The notes under the pieces are model-generated. The model was given only the letters and a program-made list of their open reading frames with translations. It was not told where the DNA came from and searched no databases. The position numbers and the translations under genes were made by a program. Below, in pieces: positions 8,147 to 16,442 of a DNA stretch of 64,000 nt (within the stretch, counting starts at the first letter, position 1; each line of letters starts with the position of its first letter). The stretch comes from Saccharopolyspora sp. NFXS83 (GTDB lineage Bacteria; Actinomycetota; Actinomycetes; Mycobacteriales; Pseudonocardiaceae), in contig NZ_JAPFGB010000006.1 of the NCBI RefSeq assembly GCF_026241095.1, positions 62,001-126,000 on the forward strand, in the 5' to 3' direction.

Positions 8147-8854
8147 ATGGACACGACCGACGACGTCCCGGAGGCACCGGGCACCACCGATGGGCTCGAC
8201 GCGGGTGGCGACGCGACCCGCATCGCCCTCGTCGACGACCACGAGGTCGTGCGCCGCGGCATCGCCGACCTCCTGGAGGACGAATCCGACTTCACGATCG
8301 TCGCCGAAGTCGGCACGGTCCGGGAGGCGCTGGTGCGGCTGCCCCCGGCCCGACCCGACGTGGCCGTGCTGGACGTGCGGCTGCCCGACGGCAACGGCAT
8401 CGAGCTGTGCCGGGACCTGCTGTCGGTGCTGCCGAGCGTGCGCTGCCTGGTGCTGACCTCGTTCTCCGACGACGAGGCGCTGCTGGACGCGGTCATGGCC
8501 GGTGCTTCCGGCTACGTGCTCAAGCAGGTGCTGGGGTCCGATCTGCGCTCCGCCATCCGCGAGGTCGCGGCCGGGCGATCGCTGCTGGACTCCAGCACGA
8601 CCACGGCGGTGCTGGAGCGCCAACGGCGCAAGCACGCCCAGGACGATCCGCTGCGCGGGCTCACCGAGCAGGAACGGGCCGTGCTGGAGCTCATCGGCGC
8701 GGGCATGACGAACCGGCAGATCGCCGAGCGGATGTTCCTCGCCGAGAAGACGGTGAAGAACTACGTGTCGCAGCTGCTCTCGAAGCTCGGCATGCAACGC
8801 CGCACCCAGGCGGCGGTGCTGGCCACCGAACTCCGCCAGTCCAGGCCCGGTTGA
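8147..8854 (+). CDS. NarL/LuxR-family response regulator, DevR-like
   Basis: A 235-residue regulator: receiver domain about residues 24-140 with acidic pocket LVDDHE, phosphoacceptor Asp76 in VLDVRLPD and Lys126 in YVLKQV. A LuxR-type HTH follows at about 165-230, with [10 protein letters not shown] and [17 protein letters not shown]. It begins with an extra ~20-residue acidic tail compared with typical DevR. It is the probable partner of the kinase at 5801 and a close paralogue of the regulator at 62539. ATG 8147 is preceded by a G-rich ribosome site. Confidence 0.88.
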   Translation: MDTTDDVPEAPGTTDGLDAGGDATRIALVDDHEVVRRGIADLLEDESDFTIVAEVGTVREALVRLPPARPDVAVLDVRLPDGNGIELCRDLLSVLPSVRCLVLTSFSDDEALLDAVMAGASGYVLKQVLGSDLRSAIREVAAGRSLLDSSTTTAVLERQRRKHAQDDPLRGLTEQERAVLELIGAGMTNRQIAERMFLAEKTVKNYVSQLLSKLGMQRRTQAAVLATELRQSRPG

Positions 8855-8870
8855 GGGAACCGGGCCTGGA
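8840..8870. terminator. Bidirectional hairpin terminator
   Basis: A perfect 13-bp stem, TCCAGGCCCGGTT paired with AACCGGGCCTGGA, with the loop GAGGG. It overlaps the regulator's stop codon and sits between two convergent genes (8854 and 8895). There is no T-tract, as is common in high-GC actinobacteria. Confidence 0.75.
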
Positions 8871-8894
8871 CGGCGGATCGGGCGGTCGATCCGG

Positions 8895-10136
8895 TCACGT
8901 GTACCAGGTCGGTTCGGGGATCTCGCCGAGCAGCGCGTAGCGCCCCACCTCGACCCGCTTGTAGGCCACCGGGTCGTGCAGCGAGTGGGTGCGCAGGTTG
9001 CGCCAGTAGATGTCCAGGCCCGCCGAGTTCGACGTGGCCCGCGCCCCGGTCACCTCGAAGATCTTCGTGGCGATCTCCAGCCCGGTCGCCACGATCCGCT
9101 CCTTGGCCGCGGCGATGAGCACCGCCGCCGCACCGCGCTGCGCGGCCGTCACGCTCTCCCGCTCCGCGTGCAGCAGGCCTTCGACGCGCTCCCCGGCGCG
9201 ATCCACCAGGGCCTCCGCCGCCCACAGCTTCGACTGCAGGTCGCCGTAGGCGTCGAGGACGTAGAACTCCTCGGTGGCGCTGTCCTTGTTGTCCCCGCCG
9301 AACGGCCAGGCGCGGGTCTTCTCCTTCGTGTAGGAGGTCGCCGCGTCCAGCGCGCCCTGCGCGATGCCGAGGTAGAAGTTCGCGAACACCAACTGGATCG
9401 TGGGCGTGTTCAGCGTGTTGTAGACCAGCGGCTGGAACTCCTTGTCGACGTACCCGGCCGCCGACGCCCACGGCACCCGCACCCCGTTGATCTCGACGCT
9501 GCCGGACTCGGTGAGCCGCTGGCCCAGGTTGTCCCAGTCGTCGCCGTAGACGATGGCCTCCTGATCGGAGGGCACGATGGCGAAGATGTGCTTGTCGGTG
9601 CCCTCCAGCACGCCTTCGAGCACGGTCAGGTCGGAGACCTTGCTGCCGGTCGAGAAGGACTTCCGCCCGGTGTAGACGATCTCGTCGCCCTCATCGGTGA
9701 TGACCACGTCGGAGTCGCGCGGGTTCACCGCGCCGCCGAAGAACAGATCGCCCTCGGTGTAGAGCCGTTCGACGGCGGCGATCTGGGCGTCGGTGCCGAC
9801 CAGGCGCACCGCCCATGCCCACAGGTAGTGGTAGCCGAGCAGCTGGCCGATGGAGCCGTCGCCCTTGGCGACCTCCCGGATCACCCGGTACGCGGTGCTC
9901 CAGGTCTGCCCACCGCCGCCGTGTTCGACGGGTCCGAGCAGGGTGACCAGCCCGGATTCCTTGAGCAGCCGGACTTCGGCGTGCGGGGTGGAGCCCGCGC
10001 GGTCGCGGGCGACGGCGTCGGTGGCCAGCAGCGCCGCCACGTCCTGCGCGCGTTCCAGCCAGCCCTCCGGGGTGCCGGGGCGCTGTCCCCAGCGCCCGGC
10101 GGTGTCGCCGACGGTATCGGTCTCGGTGGTGCTCAT
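8895..10136 (-). CDS. DszC/SfnB-like acyl-CoA-dehydrogenase-fold flavin monooxygenase
   Basis: A 413-residue member of the acyl-CoA dehydrogenase superfamily. The C-terminus, LRTHSLHDPVAYKRVEVGRY, closely follows the DszC pattern (SLHDP...K...VGRY), and the N-terminus has RLLKESGLVTLL. Such enzymes use FMNH2 and O2 to oxidise organosulfur compounds; SfnB-type members support sulfur scavenging from sulfones. The start is ATG 10136; in-frame residues upstream run into an intergenic repeat. It lies 138 bp downstream of the SfnG-like gene on the same strand. The exact substrate is not decidable: dimethyl sulfone, dibenzothiophene-type, or another organosulfur compound. Confidence 0.78.
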   Translation of the reverse strand: MSTTETDTVGDTAGRWGQRPGTPEGWLERAQDVAALLATDAVARDRAGSTPHAEVRLLKESGLVTLLGPVEHGGGGQTWSTAYRVIREVAKGDGSIGQLLGYHYLWAWAVRLVGTDAQIAAVERLYTEGDLFFGGAVNPRDSDVVITDEGDEIVYTGRKSFSTGSKVSDLTVLEGVLEGTDKHIFAIVPSDQEAIVYGDDWDNLGQRLTESGSVEINGVRVPWASAAGYVDKEFQPLVYNTLNTPTIQLVFANFYLGIAQGALDAATSYTKEKTRAWPFGGDNKDSATEEFYVLDAYGDLQSKLWAAEALVDRAGERVEGLLHAERESVTAAQRGAAAVLIAAAKERIVATGLEIATKIFEVTGARATSNSAGLDIYWRNLRTHSLHDPVAYKRVEVGRYALLGEIPEPTWYT

Positions 10137-10201
10137 GGAGATTTCTCCTTGCTGTGCGGGAGGGAACCGGTGAGTGCGGGGTACGAATGATCTTCGTTCG
10201 T

Positions 10202-10240
10202 CGTCTTGTCCGCGGCGGAGCCGCTGAGGTTCCGCCGTCT
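10202..10240 (+). repeat. Short deletion form of family R2
   Basis: CGTCTTGTCCGCGGCGGAG is joined directly to CCGCTGAGGTTCCGCC. The left and right ends of the ~150-bp R2 element are fused and the middle is missing. A second such form lies at 22664. Confidence 0.6.
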
Positions 10241-10274
10241 GGACACCTGCGCGGATCACGCGAGGGACGACGTC

Positions 10275-11399
10275 TCAGGAGACGCCGATCGGGTCGCCGG
10301 TGCGGTCGAGGTCCGCTTCCAGCTCGCGCACGATGGGCAGCACGTGCTCGCCGAAGTGCTCGACGTCTTCGAGGTAGTGCAGGAATCCGAGCAGCAGCAG
10401 GTTCGCGCCGCGCTTCTTGTACTCGATGATGCGGTGCGCGATCTGCTCGGGAGTGCCGATCAATCCGGTGCGGAATCCGTCGTTGTACTGGACGAGGTCG
10501 GCGAATTCGGAATCCGCCCACATGCCCTTGCCGTCGGAGGTCGATTTCCCGGCCTGCCGCACGGATTTCCGGAATCCTTCGACGGCGTCCACGTCCGCCT
10601 TGTCCACGATCTCCTTGAGCACGGCCTTCGCCTCGGACTGGGTTTCCCTGGCGATGAGGAAACCGTTGAGCCCGAAACGCACGGTGCGCCCGTTGGCCGC
10701 GGCCCCTTCCCGGACGTCGGCGACCTGTTCGCTGAAGCCGTCGAAGTCCTTGCCGTTGCTGAAGTACCAGTCGGAGACGCGCCCGGCCAAGGTGCGCGCC
10801 GCCGAGGAATTGCCGCCTTGGAAGATCTCCGGGTGCGGTCGTCCCGGAACCTCGAACGGCTGCGGACGCAGGCTGAAATCGCGGATCCGGTAGAAGTTCC
10901 CGGCGAGGTCGAAGTTCGGCTCCGTCCACAATCCGCGCAGCACGCGGATGAACTCCTCGGTGCGCCGGTAGCGCTCGTCGTGCTCCAGCCACGGCTCGCC
11001 GAGGCCGGTGAACTCCTCCTTGAGCCAGCCGCTGACGATGTTCACCGCGAACCGGCCTTCGGAGAGGATGTCCGCGGTGATGCCGAACTTCGCCAGGATC
11101 GCCGGGTGCCACAACCCGGGGTGAGCGGCCACGATGAGCTTGAGCCGCTCGGTCGCCAGCAGCAGTCCGAGGCTGAACGCCGCCGGGTCGTGCTGCTGCG
11201 CGGCACCGTAGCTGGAGGCGTAGCGCACCTGGCTCAGCGCGTATTCGAATCCGCTGCGTTCGGCGAGCACCGCGAGTTCCTTGTTGTACTCGAATCCGAA
11301 GTTCGTGCGCTGTTCGATCTTGCTGGTGACCAGGCCACCGCTGACGTTGGGCACCCAATAGGCGAATTTCAGCGGTTCGGCAGAGCTGTCTGCGGACAC
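10275..11399 (-). CDS. sfnG: FMNH2-dependent dimethyl-sulfone-type monooxygenase (SfnG-like), luciferase family
   Basis: A 374-residue bacterial-luciferase-family enzyme. It begins FAYWVPNVSGGLVTSKI and has FGITADILSEGRFAVNIVSG and EIFQGGNSSAARTLAG, the pattern of SfnG and the related alkanesulfonate monooxygenase SsuD. SfnG converts dimethyl sulfone to methanesulfinate with FMNH2 and O2. The start is GTG 11399 with a GGGAG ribosome site; the longer ORF to 11459 has no such site. The DszC/SfnB-like gene follows in the same direction. No flavin reductase is present in the window, so reduced FMN must come from elsewhere. Confidence 0.82.
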   Translation of the reverse strand: MSADSSAEPLKFAYWVPNVSGGLVTSKIEQRTNFGFEYNKELAVLAERSGFEYALSQVRYASSYGAAQQHDPAAFSLGLLLATERLKLIVAAHPGLWHPAILAKFGITADILSEGRFAVNIVSGWLKEEFTGLGEPWLEHDERYRRTEEFIRVLRGLWTEPNFDLAGNFYRIRDFSLRPQPFEVPGRPHPEIFQGGNSSAARTLAGRVSDWYFSNGKDFDGFSEQVADVREGAAANGRTVRFGLNGFLIARETQSEAKAVLKEIVDKADVDAVEGFRKSVRQAGKSTSDGKGMWADSEFADLVQYNDGFRTGLIGTPEQIAHRIIEYKKRGANLLLLGFLHYLEDVEHFGEHVLPIVRELEADLDRTGDPIGVS

Positions 11400-11936
11400 G
11401 TTCGTCTCCCGTCGTGGAGCAGGCGGCGCGAGCGGTGCGCGGGATGGATTTCCGGGCATCGCGAGGAAAGGGGCCTCGACCGTCGAACATCACCGGTCCG
11501 GAATCGGATCGGTGGAAACGGCGAGGTGGCACGGGACGCCGGGCGGGGCCGCGCGACGCGGCGCCCGATCGGCGATCACCGGAAGGGGAAGGAACTGATG
11601 CCGCCTCCGGAACGAGGCGGGACGATCAGATCAGCGACGACAACCCTGCGCGCCGACGCGGGCGAAATCCACGTGGCGCCTTCTGGTCAGCCTGGTCGCG
11701 ATGAACACGATTTCATCCGACCAGAGCACCGGAATGGTGTCAACAGCGCAGCGGGGCGGTTCCACTCATCGGACACTTCCGCCGTTCGATCCACAATGGA
11801 TGGTCGACCGACCGGATCGGGCGGTCGTGGAGATCTCCGCGCGGCGAAGCGCGACGCGCCGCCCCGCGCCCGGTAACGTGATCGGTTCGATCATCGGCGG
11901 ACGCTCGCCGGGACACGCAGGGAAGGGGATCCAGCC
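11400..11936. other. 537-base divergent intergenic region
   Basis: Lies between the SfnG-like gene (minus) and the Nudix gene (plus) and should hold both promoters. A small hairpin, CCGCCTC/GAGGCGG at 11601-11620, was seen. A 92-codon ORF at 11598-11876 has a good ribosome site but non-coding third-position composition. I recognise no known operator. Confidence 0.5.
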
Positions 11937-12422
11937 ATGGCCAAGTTCACCTGGCACACCCGCGCCGTCCCGAAGGGCCTACCCGTCCGCCAGGTGTACG
12001 GCTTCCTGTTCGCACCGGACGGACGGGTGCTGATCCGAGTGGACAGCGGCAAGCACTCGCTGCCCGGCGGTCGTCCGGAACCGGGCGAGTCCGCCTACGT
12101 GGACATCCTGCGGCGGGAGACCTACGAAGAGGTCACGCTGGACATCGCCGAACCGCACTACCTCGGCTACCAGTGCGTCGACGACGGTTTCGCGCCGTAC
12201 GCGCAGGTGCGGATGGTCGCCGAGATCAGCCGCGTGCACCCGCCGGAACCGGACCCCGACAACGGCCGCACCTACCTCCGGCTGCTGGTGCACCCCGGCA
12301 AGGCCGGCGACCTGCTCAACTGGGGCGAGACCGGTCACCAGCAGGCCTCGGCCGCCGCGAACGCGGCCATCGCGGTGCTCGGGCTCCCCCACGAGGGCCT
12401 CCCGGACAGCGGTTACCTCTGA
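11937..12422 (+). CDS. Nudix hydrolase
   Basis: A 161-residue protein with a complete Nudix box at about residues 45-67: GGRPEPGESAYVDILRRETY followed by EEV, matching Gx5Ex7REUxEExGU except for the last Gly. Such enzymes hydrolyse nucleoside diphosphates linked to another moiety. The substrate cannot be predicted. ATG 11937 follows GGAAGGGG. Its 3' end is overlapped on the other strand by the MFS reading frame. Confidence 0.85.
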   Translation: MAKFTWHTRAVPKGLPVRQVYGFLFAPDGRVLIRVDSGKHSLPGGRPEPGESAYVDILRRETYEEVTLDIAEPHYLGYQCVDDGFAPYAQVRMVAEISRVHPPEPDPDNGRTYLRLLVHPGKAGDLLNWGETGHQQASAAANAAIAVLGLPHEGLPDSGYL

Positions 12423-13701
12423 GGAGTCCTCGCCGTCCCCGCGCGCAGGAACGACCGTGCGACGGCGCCTCCGGGTCCGGCCCACCCCGGGGGACGCGCG
12501 CGAACACCACCGCCACCGCGGCCACCGGCACCAGCGCACCGGCCACCGCCGTCACCCAGGACATCGCGGTCTCCAGGGGACTTCCGAGGGCGACCAGCCC
12601 GACGGCGATCGCCGGACCTCCCGCACCGAGGTAGAAGGCCAGGTAGAGCGCGCCGACGACGGCACCTCGCTCGGTGCGCGGCGCGATGTCCTCGACGGCC
12701 GCCGCGGCACCGCCGTAGGCCAGTCCGTGCCCGGCACCGGCGACGACCGCCGCGCACAACGTGATCGGGATGGAGCCGCCGCCGGTCGAGGCCAGCAGGA
12801 CGAGGCTCGTGAACAGCCCGGCGAGCCCGGCCAGTTGCGCGGACCGGACGCCGACGCGGACCACCAGGGGTTGGACCGACGCGGAGCAGACCAGCACGGC
12901 GCCCAGGACGAACCCGGTGGTCGCCGTGTCGACTTGAGCCGCCCGGTCCAGCAGCGCCGGGACGACCGCCAGGAAGAGCCCGACCACGGCCCAGGCGAGG
13001 AACCCGGTCATCGCCGCCGCCGCGAAGGACCACCGCACGCCGCGCGGAATGCGCGGTCGCTGCGGACGCAGGCGGCGCGAAGTCCCGATGCGCGCCCGGA
13101 GCGCCGAGACGCGGCGCCAGCCGAACCACAGCAGCAGCAGGTGCAGCAGGTACGGGGTGCAGCCGGGCGCCCACAGGTACTGGGCCAGCACCCCGGCGGC
13201 GACCGGCCCGGCGGCCGTGCCGAGCAGGAACGCGGTGCTCGCCAGGGCCGTCGCCCTGCTCCTGCTCGAACCGCGGGCGTTGTCGCTGATCAACGCGGTG
13301 GCCGCCGCCGTCGCGGCCCCGAGCGCGAGGCCCTGCGCGGCGCGACCCGCCACCAGCCACGCGGCGTCCCCGGCGAACGCGAAGCACAGCGAGCCGACAG
13401 CGGCCGAGAGCGTCCCGGCCCGCAGCACCGACCGAGCTCCCAGCACGTCCGAAGCCGACCCGAACAGCAGCAGCACGGGTGCGCTGACCAGCGCGAACGT
13501 GGCGTAGAGCAACGTCATGGCCAGATCGCTGATCTCGAAGGCCCGCTGGTAGTCCGGGTACAGCGGGCTCGGCAGGTACGCCCCGGCGGTGAGCACGACC
13601 AGCAGGTAGATCCCCGTGCGCACCGCACTCGCGCGTGCCGCGCGCTCCGGCTCGGCAACGGTTCGGACGTCGGGCGCGGGTGATCGCTTCGTGGGCAGCA
13701 C
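12316..13701 (-). CDS. MFS transporter (12-TM type)
   Basis: A 461-residue MFS protein with YLPSPLYPDYQRAF near TM1 and FGSASDVLGARSVLRAG as the loop 2-3 motif. About 12 hydrophobic segments end near VVFARVPRGG. The last ~50 residues are basic low-complexity and antisense to the Nudix gene, overlapping it by 107 bp. They are probably a stop-codon loss extension rather than a functional domain. GTG 13701 is the most upstream sensible start; several internal starts are possible. It is divergent from the LysR gene, which probably controls it. Substrate unknown. Confidence 0.75.
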   Translation of the reverse strand: MLPTKRSPAPDVRTVAEPERAARASAVRTGIYLLVVLTAGAYLPSPLYPDYQRAFEISDLAMTLLYATFALVSAPVLLLFGSASDVLGARSVLRAGTLSAAVGSLCFAFAGDAAWLVAGRAAQGLALGAATAAATALISDNARGSSRSRATALASTAFLLGTAAGPVAAGVLAQYLWAPGCTPYLLHLLLLWFGWRRVSALRARIGTSRRLRPQRPRIPRGVRWSFAAAAMTGFLAWAVVGLFLAVVPALLDRAAQVDTATTGFVLGAVLVCSASVQPLVVRVGVRSAQLAGLAGLFTSLVLLASTGGGSIPITLCAAVVAGAGHGLAYGGAAAAVEDIAPRTERGAVVGALYLAFYLGAGGPAIAVGLVALGSPLETAMSWVTAVAGALVPVAAVAVVFARVPRGGPDPEAPSHGRSCARGRRGLLRGNRCPGGPRGGARAPRWPRSRRPRPAGDRSRPS

Positions 13702-13773
13702 ACCGACAGCCTGCGGTCCATGACCGGTGAAGAGAATCAAACGTTTCTCGACCCGACCGTGCAAAATGGTCGA

Positions 13774-14691
13774 ATGATCGATCCCAAGCTCAAGGTGCTG
13801 CAGCTGGTCGCGCACCACGGCACGGTCACCGCCGCGGCGACGGCGCTGCACTACACTCCCTCGACGGTCTCGTACCAGCTGCGCCAGCTCTCCGAGGAGC
13901 TCGGCGTCGAACTGGTGACCCAGGCCGGTCGCGGAATCCGCCTCACCGCCGCGGCCCGGACGGTGCTGGACCACGCGGAAGCACTGCACGCGCAGGCGGA
14001 ACGCGCTTACGCCGAGCTCGCCACCGCCGTGGACGAGCCGGCCGGCTCCTTCACGCTGTGCGGCTTCTCCACCGCCGCGACCCGCCTGCTGCCCGGGACC
14101 GCCGCGGAGTTGCGGGAGCGCTTCCCCCGAGTGCGCGTCCGGATGGTCGAAGCGGAACCGGCCCGTTGCTTCGACCTGCTGCTCGCCGGAGACGCCGACC
14201 TGGCGCTGGTGATCAACACCGCGGCCACTCCGCCCATGTCCGACCACCGCTTCGAGCAGTACCCGCTGCTCGACGACCCGCTGGACCTGGTGGTTCCCAG
14301 CGATCACCGGCTGGCGAGCAGGGCGACCACCACGCTCGCCGAAGCCGCCGACGAGCCCTGGATCGTCGGCAGCCCCGGCACGACCTACCACCACCTGGTG
14401 CGCACCGCCTGCATGACGGCGGGCTTCAGCCCGAACATCGCCCACCACGCCGACGAGTGGGACACCGGAACGGCGCTGGTCGCCCATGGATTCGGGATCA
14501 TCCTGGTCCCCCGGCTCGCCCGGCTGCACGCCGATTGGCCGGTGGTCCGCGTCCCGCTGCACGGCGAGCCGGCCCCCGCCCGCCGCATCCTCGCCGCCAC
14601 CCGGCTCGGCGGCCGGGACCACCCGGTGACCGCCGCGGCCCTGGAGGCGATCGGCGCCATCGCGCAGAACCTGCTCCCGCCGTCCCGGTGA
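13774..14691 (+). CDS. LysR-family transcriptional regulator
   Basis: A 305-residue LTTR. The N-terminal HTH has TVTAAATALHYTPSTVSYQL then LSEELGVELV. The substrate-binding domain begins near residue 90 (GSFTLCGFSTAATRLLPGT) and ends with a conserved GFGIILVPRLA. The start ATG 13774 leaves 72 bp to the divergent MFS start, a gap that must hold both promoters. Effector unknown; regulation of the MFS gene is inferred from gene arrangement. Confidence 0.85.
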   Translation: MIDPKLKVLQLVAHHGTVTAAATALHYTPSTVSYQLRQLSEELGVELVTQAGRGIRLTAAARTVLDHAEALHAQAERAYAELATAVDEPAGSFTLCGFSTAATRLLPGTAAELRERFPRVRVRMVEAEPARCFDLLLAGDADLALVINTAATPPMSDHRFEQYPLLDDPLDLVVPSDHRLASRATTTLAEAADEPWIVGSPGTTYHHLVRTACMTAGFSPNIAHHADEWDTGTALVAHGFGIILVPRLARLHADWPVVRVPLHGEPAPARRILAATRLGGRDHPVTAAALEAIGAIAQNLLPPSR

Positions 14692-14760
14692 GGAGCGGGA
14701 ACGTCGGCCCAGAGCTGGTGCGCCCAGCGGACTTCCGTTCGGCCGGACCGTCGTGACCAT

Positions 14761-14790
14761 CCGCCGCGGAGGGATCCGGTTCCGCGGCGG
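14761..14790. terminator. Bidirectional hairpin terminator
   Basis: Perfect 10-bp stem CCGCCGCGGA / TCCGCGGCGG with a 10-base loop, between the convergent LysR gene (ends 14691) and the GH43-like gene (ends 14839). Confidence 0.7.
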
Positions 14791-14838
14791 CGAGCAGTCC
14801 GTTCGCAGAGCACGTGGTCGACAGCCGGTCGCGCGGGC

Positions 14839-16026
14839 TCACTTCCGGCGCTGGACGTAGATGCGGTCGCGTTCCGGGCCGGTCCACTCCATCCGCACCA
14901 CGCCCGGCACCGCGGAGTCCTCGATCCGCGGGTGATCGGCCCAGTAGCCGGCGGCCGGGTTCCGGAAGAACGTCGCCCACAACCCGCCGTCGGCGTCCAC
15001 GAAGAGGTTGTTGTGACCGGCGCCGACACCGGCGGTCCAGCGCTTCGAGTACGGCCCTTCGAACGCGTCCGACACGGCGATGATCGCGTCGTACTGGTAC
15101 TGCTTCCCCTTCAGCGCGTAGGCGTACCGGTCGCGGCCGGACTCCCGGCTCCAGGCGGCGTGCACGAGGTAGTACTTCCCCTCGTGCTTGAGCACGTGAG
15201 CGCCTTCGAGGTACGGCTCCTCCGAGTACCGGGTCTGCTGGAACTCCGGGAGGTCCGTCTTCTCGACGATGTCCTCCATGTCGTCCTGGAATCGCGCGTG
15301 CAGGTCGTTGTGCAGCACCAGCCACGCGTTGTCGCCTTCGGCGTAGAGGCCGCCGTCGATGTGGAAGTAGACCTCCGGGTCGACCCCGGGCGGCGCGTCG
15401 CCCACCAAGTCGCCGAACGGCTTGTCCAGGTTGCCCTCGGCGACCCGGTACGGTCCCTCGACACCGCCTTCGCTCTTGAGTAGGAACGTGCCGACCTTGC
15501 GGGAGTGGTCACCCGTGCACGCGACGACGTACCAGCTGCCGCGGAAGTAGTGCACCTCCGGCGCCCACACGTTGCCGCGCTTGCCCTCCTCGTCTCGCCA
15601 GTACTCCTGCCACGGGGCGACGACGGTGCGTCCGGGCCCGTTCTCACCCGCGAACTCCGGTGACCACACCTTGCCCTTGTCCGCTCCGGGCCGGATGCCG
15701 GTCGTGTCCACCAGCCTCCACGGCCCGTCCAGCGAGTCGGCGATCCACACGAAGATGCCGTCGTTCCACGGCGCCGGGCCGGGGCGACCGGCGGGGCGCG
15801 TGGTGCCGGTGGCGACGTAGACCGGCGTTCCGTCGACGACGAAGCAGTTGACGTAGGTGTCCCGGATCCAGGTCCTACCGAGCTCCTCGTCCCTCGGGCT
15901 CAGTTCGAGTTCGAGCACGCGGGAGTTGTCACCCCTCGGCCACAGGTCCTCGCGGACGTCCGCGGTGCCGTAGGGCTCCTTCTCCGGCCAGTTCGGCGGA
16001 TGCGCCTGGTACGCGGAAGCGGACAT
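14839..16026 (-). CDS. GH43-like five-bladed beta-propeller glycoside hydrolase
   Basis: A 395-residue, probably cytoplasmic protein with no signal peptide. The repeated pattern of an aromatic patch plus 'GPYR/GPYS' fits the GH43/GH117-type propeller: WIRDTYVNCF, VWAPEVHYFRGSWYVVAC and EGAHVLKHEGKYYLVHAAWS. In GH43 the acids in these three places are the catalytic or pKa-modulating residues. Here the second is Glu rather than the usual Asp (WAPE). ATG 16026 is preceded by AGGAGGAA. Plausible roles are arabinose/xylose release or 3,6-anhydro-sugar glycosidase; I cannot choose. Confidence 0.7.
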   Translation of the reverse strand: MSASAYQAHPPNWPEKEPYGTADVREDLWPRGDNSRVLELELSPRDEELGRTWIRDTYVNCFVVDGTPVYVATGTTRPAGRPGPAPWNDGIFVWIADSLDGPWRLVDTTGIRPGADKGKVWSPEFAGENGPGRTVVAPWQEYWRDEEGKRGNVWAPEVHYFRGSWYVVACTGDHSRKVGTFLLKSEGGVEGPYRVAEGNLDKPFGDLVGDAPPGVDPEVYFHIDGGLYAEGDNAWLVLHNDLHARFQDDMEDIVEKTDLPEFQQTRYSEEPYLEGAHVLKHEGKYYLVHAAWSRESGRDRYAYALKGKQYQYDAIIAVSDAFEGPYSKRWTAGVGAGHNNLFVDADGGLWATFFRNPAAGYWADHPRIEDSAVPGVVRMEWTGPERDRIYVQRRK

Positions 16027-16211
16027 CGGTTCCTCCTGGTCGTGTCTGATCCCCGGACGCGGTGCGGGCCGACGCCTCCGTCCCGCGGCGAAAGCCCTGC
16101 CGGACAGCACACCGCACTCGTCCACCACCGCAGCGACCTCCGACCACCCGCGAGGGAAACCTCCGCCCGGGTCCGCCCGCTCGCGCCGCCGCACCCACCC
16201 GTGCGACCGGA

Positions 16212-16258
16212 GTGAACGGACCGTTCGACCCACGAGACGAGACGAACGGTCCGTTCAC
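16212..16258. repeat. Double-palindrome element, copy A
   Basis: A perfect inverted repeat with 16-bp arms (GTGAACGGACCGTTCG and its complement) around a 15-bp spacer. Each arm is itself a palindrome, GAACGGnCCGTTC, centred at 16220 and 16250. It lies in the 416-base divergent gap between the GH43-like gene and the pca operon, so it is not simply a terminator. Confidence 0.85.
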
Positions 16259-16292
16259 CCGAAGCCTCCGCGCAGACACGTCGGCGGGAACG

Positions 16293-16341
16293 AGTGAACG
16301 GACCGTTCGACCAAGTCGATTGGACGAACGGTCCGTTCACT
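16293..16341. repeat. Double-palindrome element, copy B
   Basis: Arms AGTGAACGGACCGTTCG and its complement, extended by CCAA/TTGG with one mismatch. Inner GAACGGnCCGTTC palindromes are centred at 16302 and 16332, again 30 bp apart. The rest of the gap 16027-16442 holds the GH43 and pca promoters. Confidence 0.85.
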
Positions 16342-16393
16342 CCACTTCCGTCGCAGCGGCGGGCGCTTGACCGGCGTGCTCCCGCAGCACTAC

Positions 16394-16427
16394 GTTCGCT
16401 TTCAGCACACATGTTCACTATGCGCAC
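16394..16427. promoter_or_regulatory. Candidate PcaR operator direct repeats upstream of the pca operon
   Basis: Two 15-mers 19 bp apart, GTTCGCTTTCAGCAC (16394) and GTTCACTATGCGCAC (16413), agree at 11 of 15 positions and keep the GTTC...GCAC ends. IclR-type activators of aromatic pathways often bind direct repeats of this size just upstream of the first gene. The second copy ends 16 bp before the pcaI start. Regulator binding is inferred. Confidence 0.4.
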
Positions 16428-16442
16428 GATCGGAGCGGATCG

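Noticed and set aside
11598-11876. 92-codon ORF with an excellent ribosome site upstream of the Nudix gene
   Set aside because: Third codon positions are not G/C-rich as in every real gene here, and the peptide is compositionally random.
16212-16341. Double palindromes as rho-independent terminators
   Set aside because: These two copies lie in a divergent promoter region where no transcript should end, and they lack T-tracts; the element must have another explanation.
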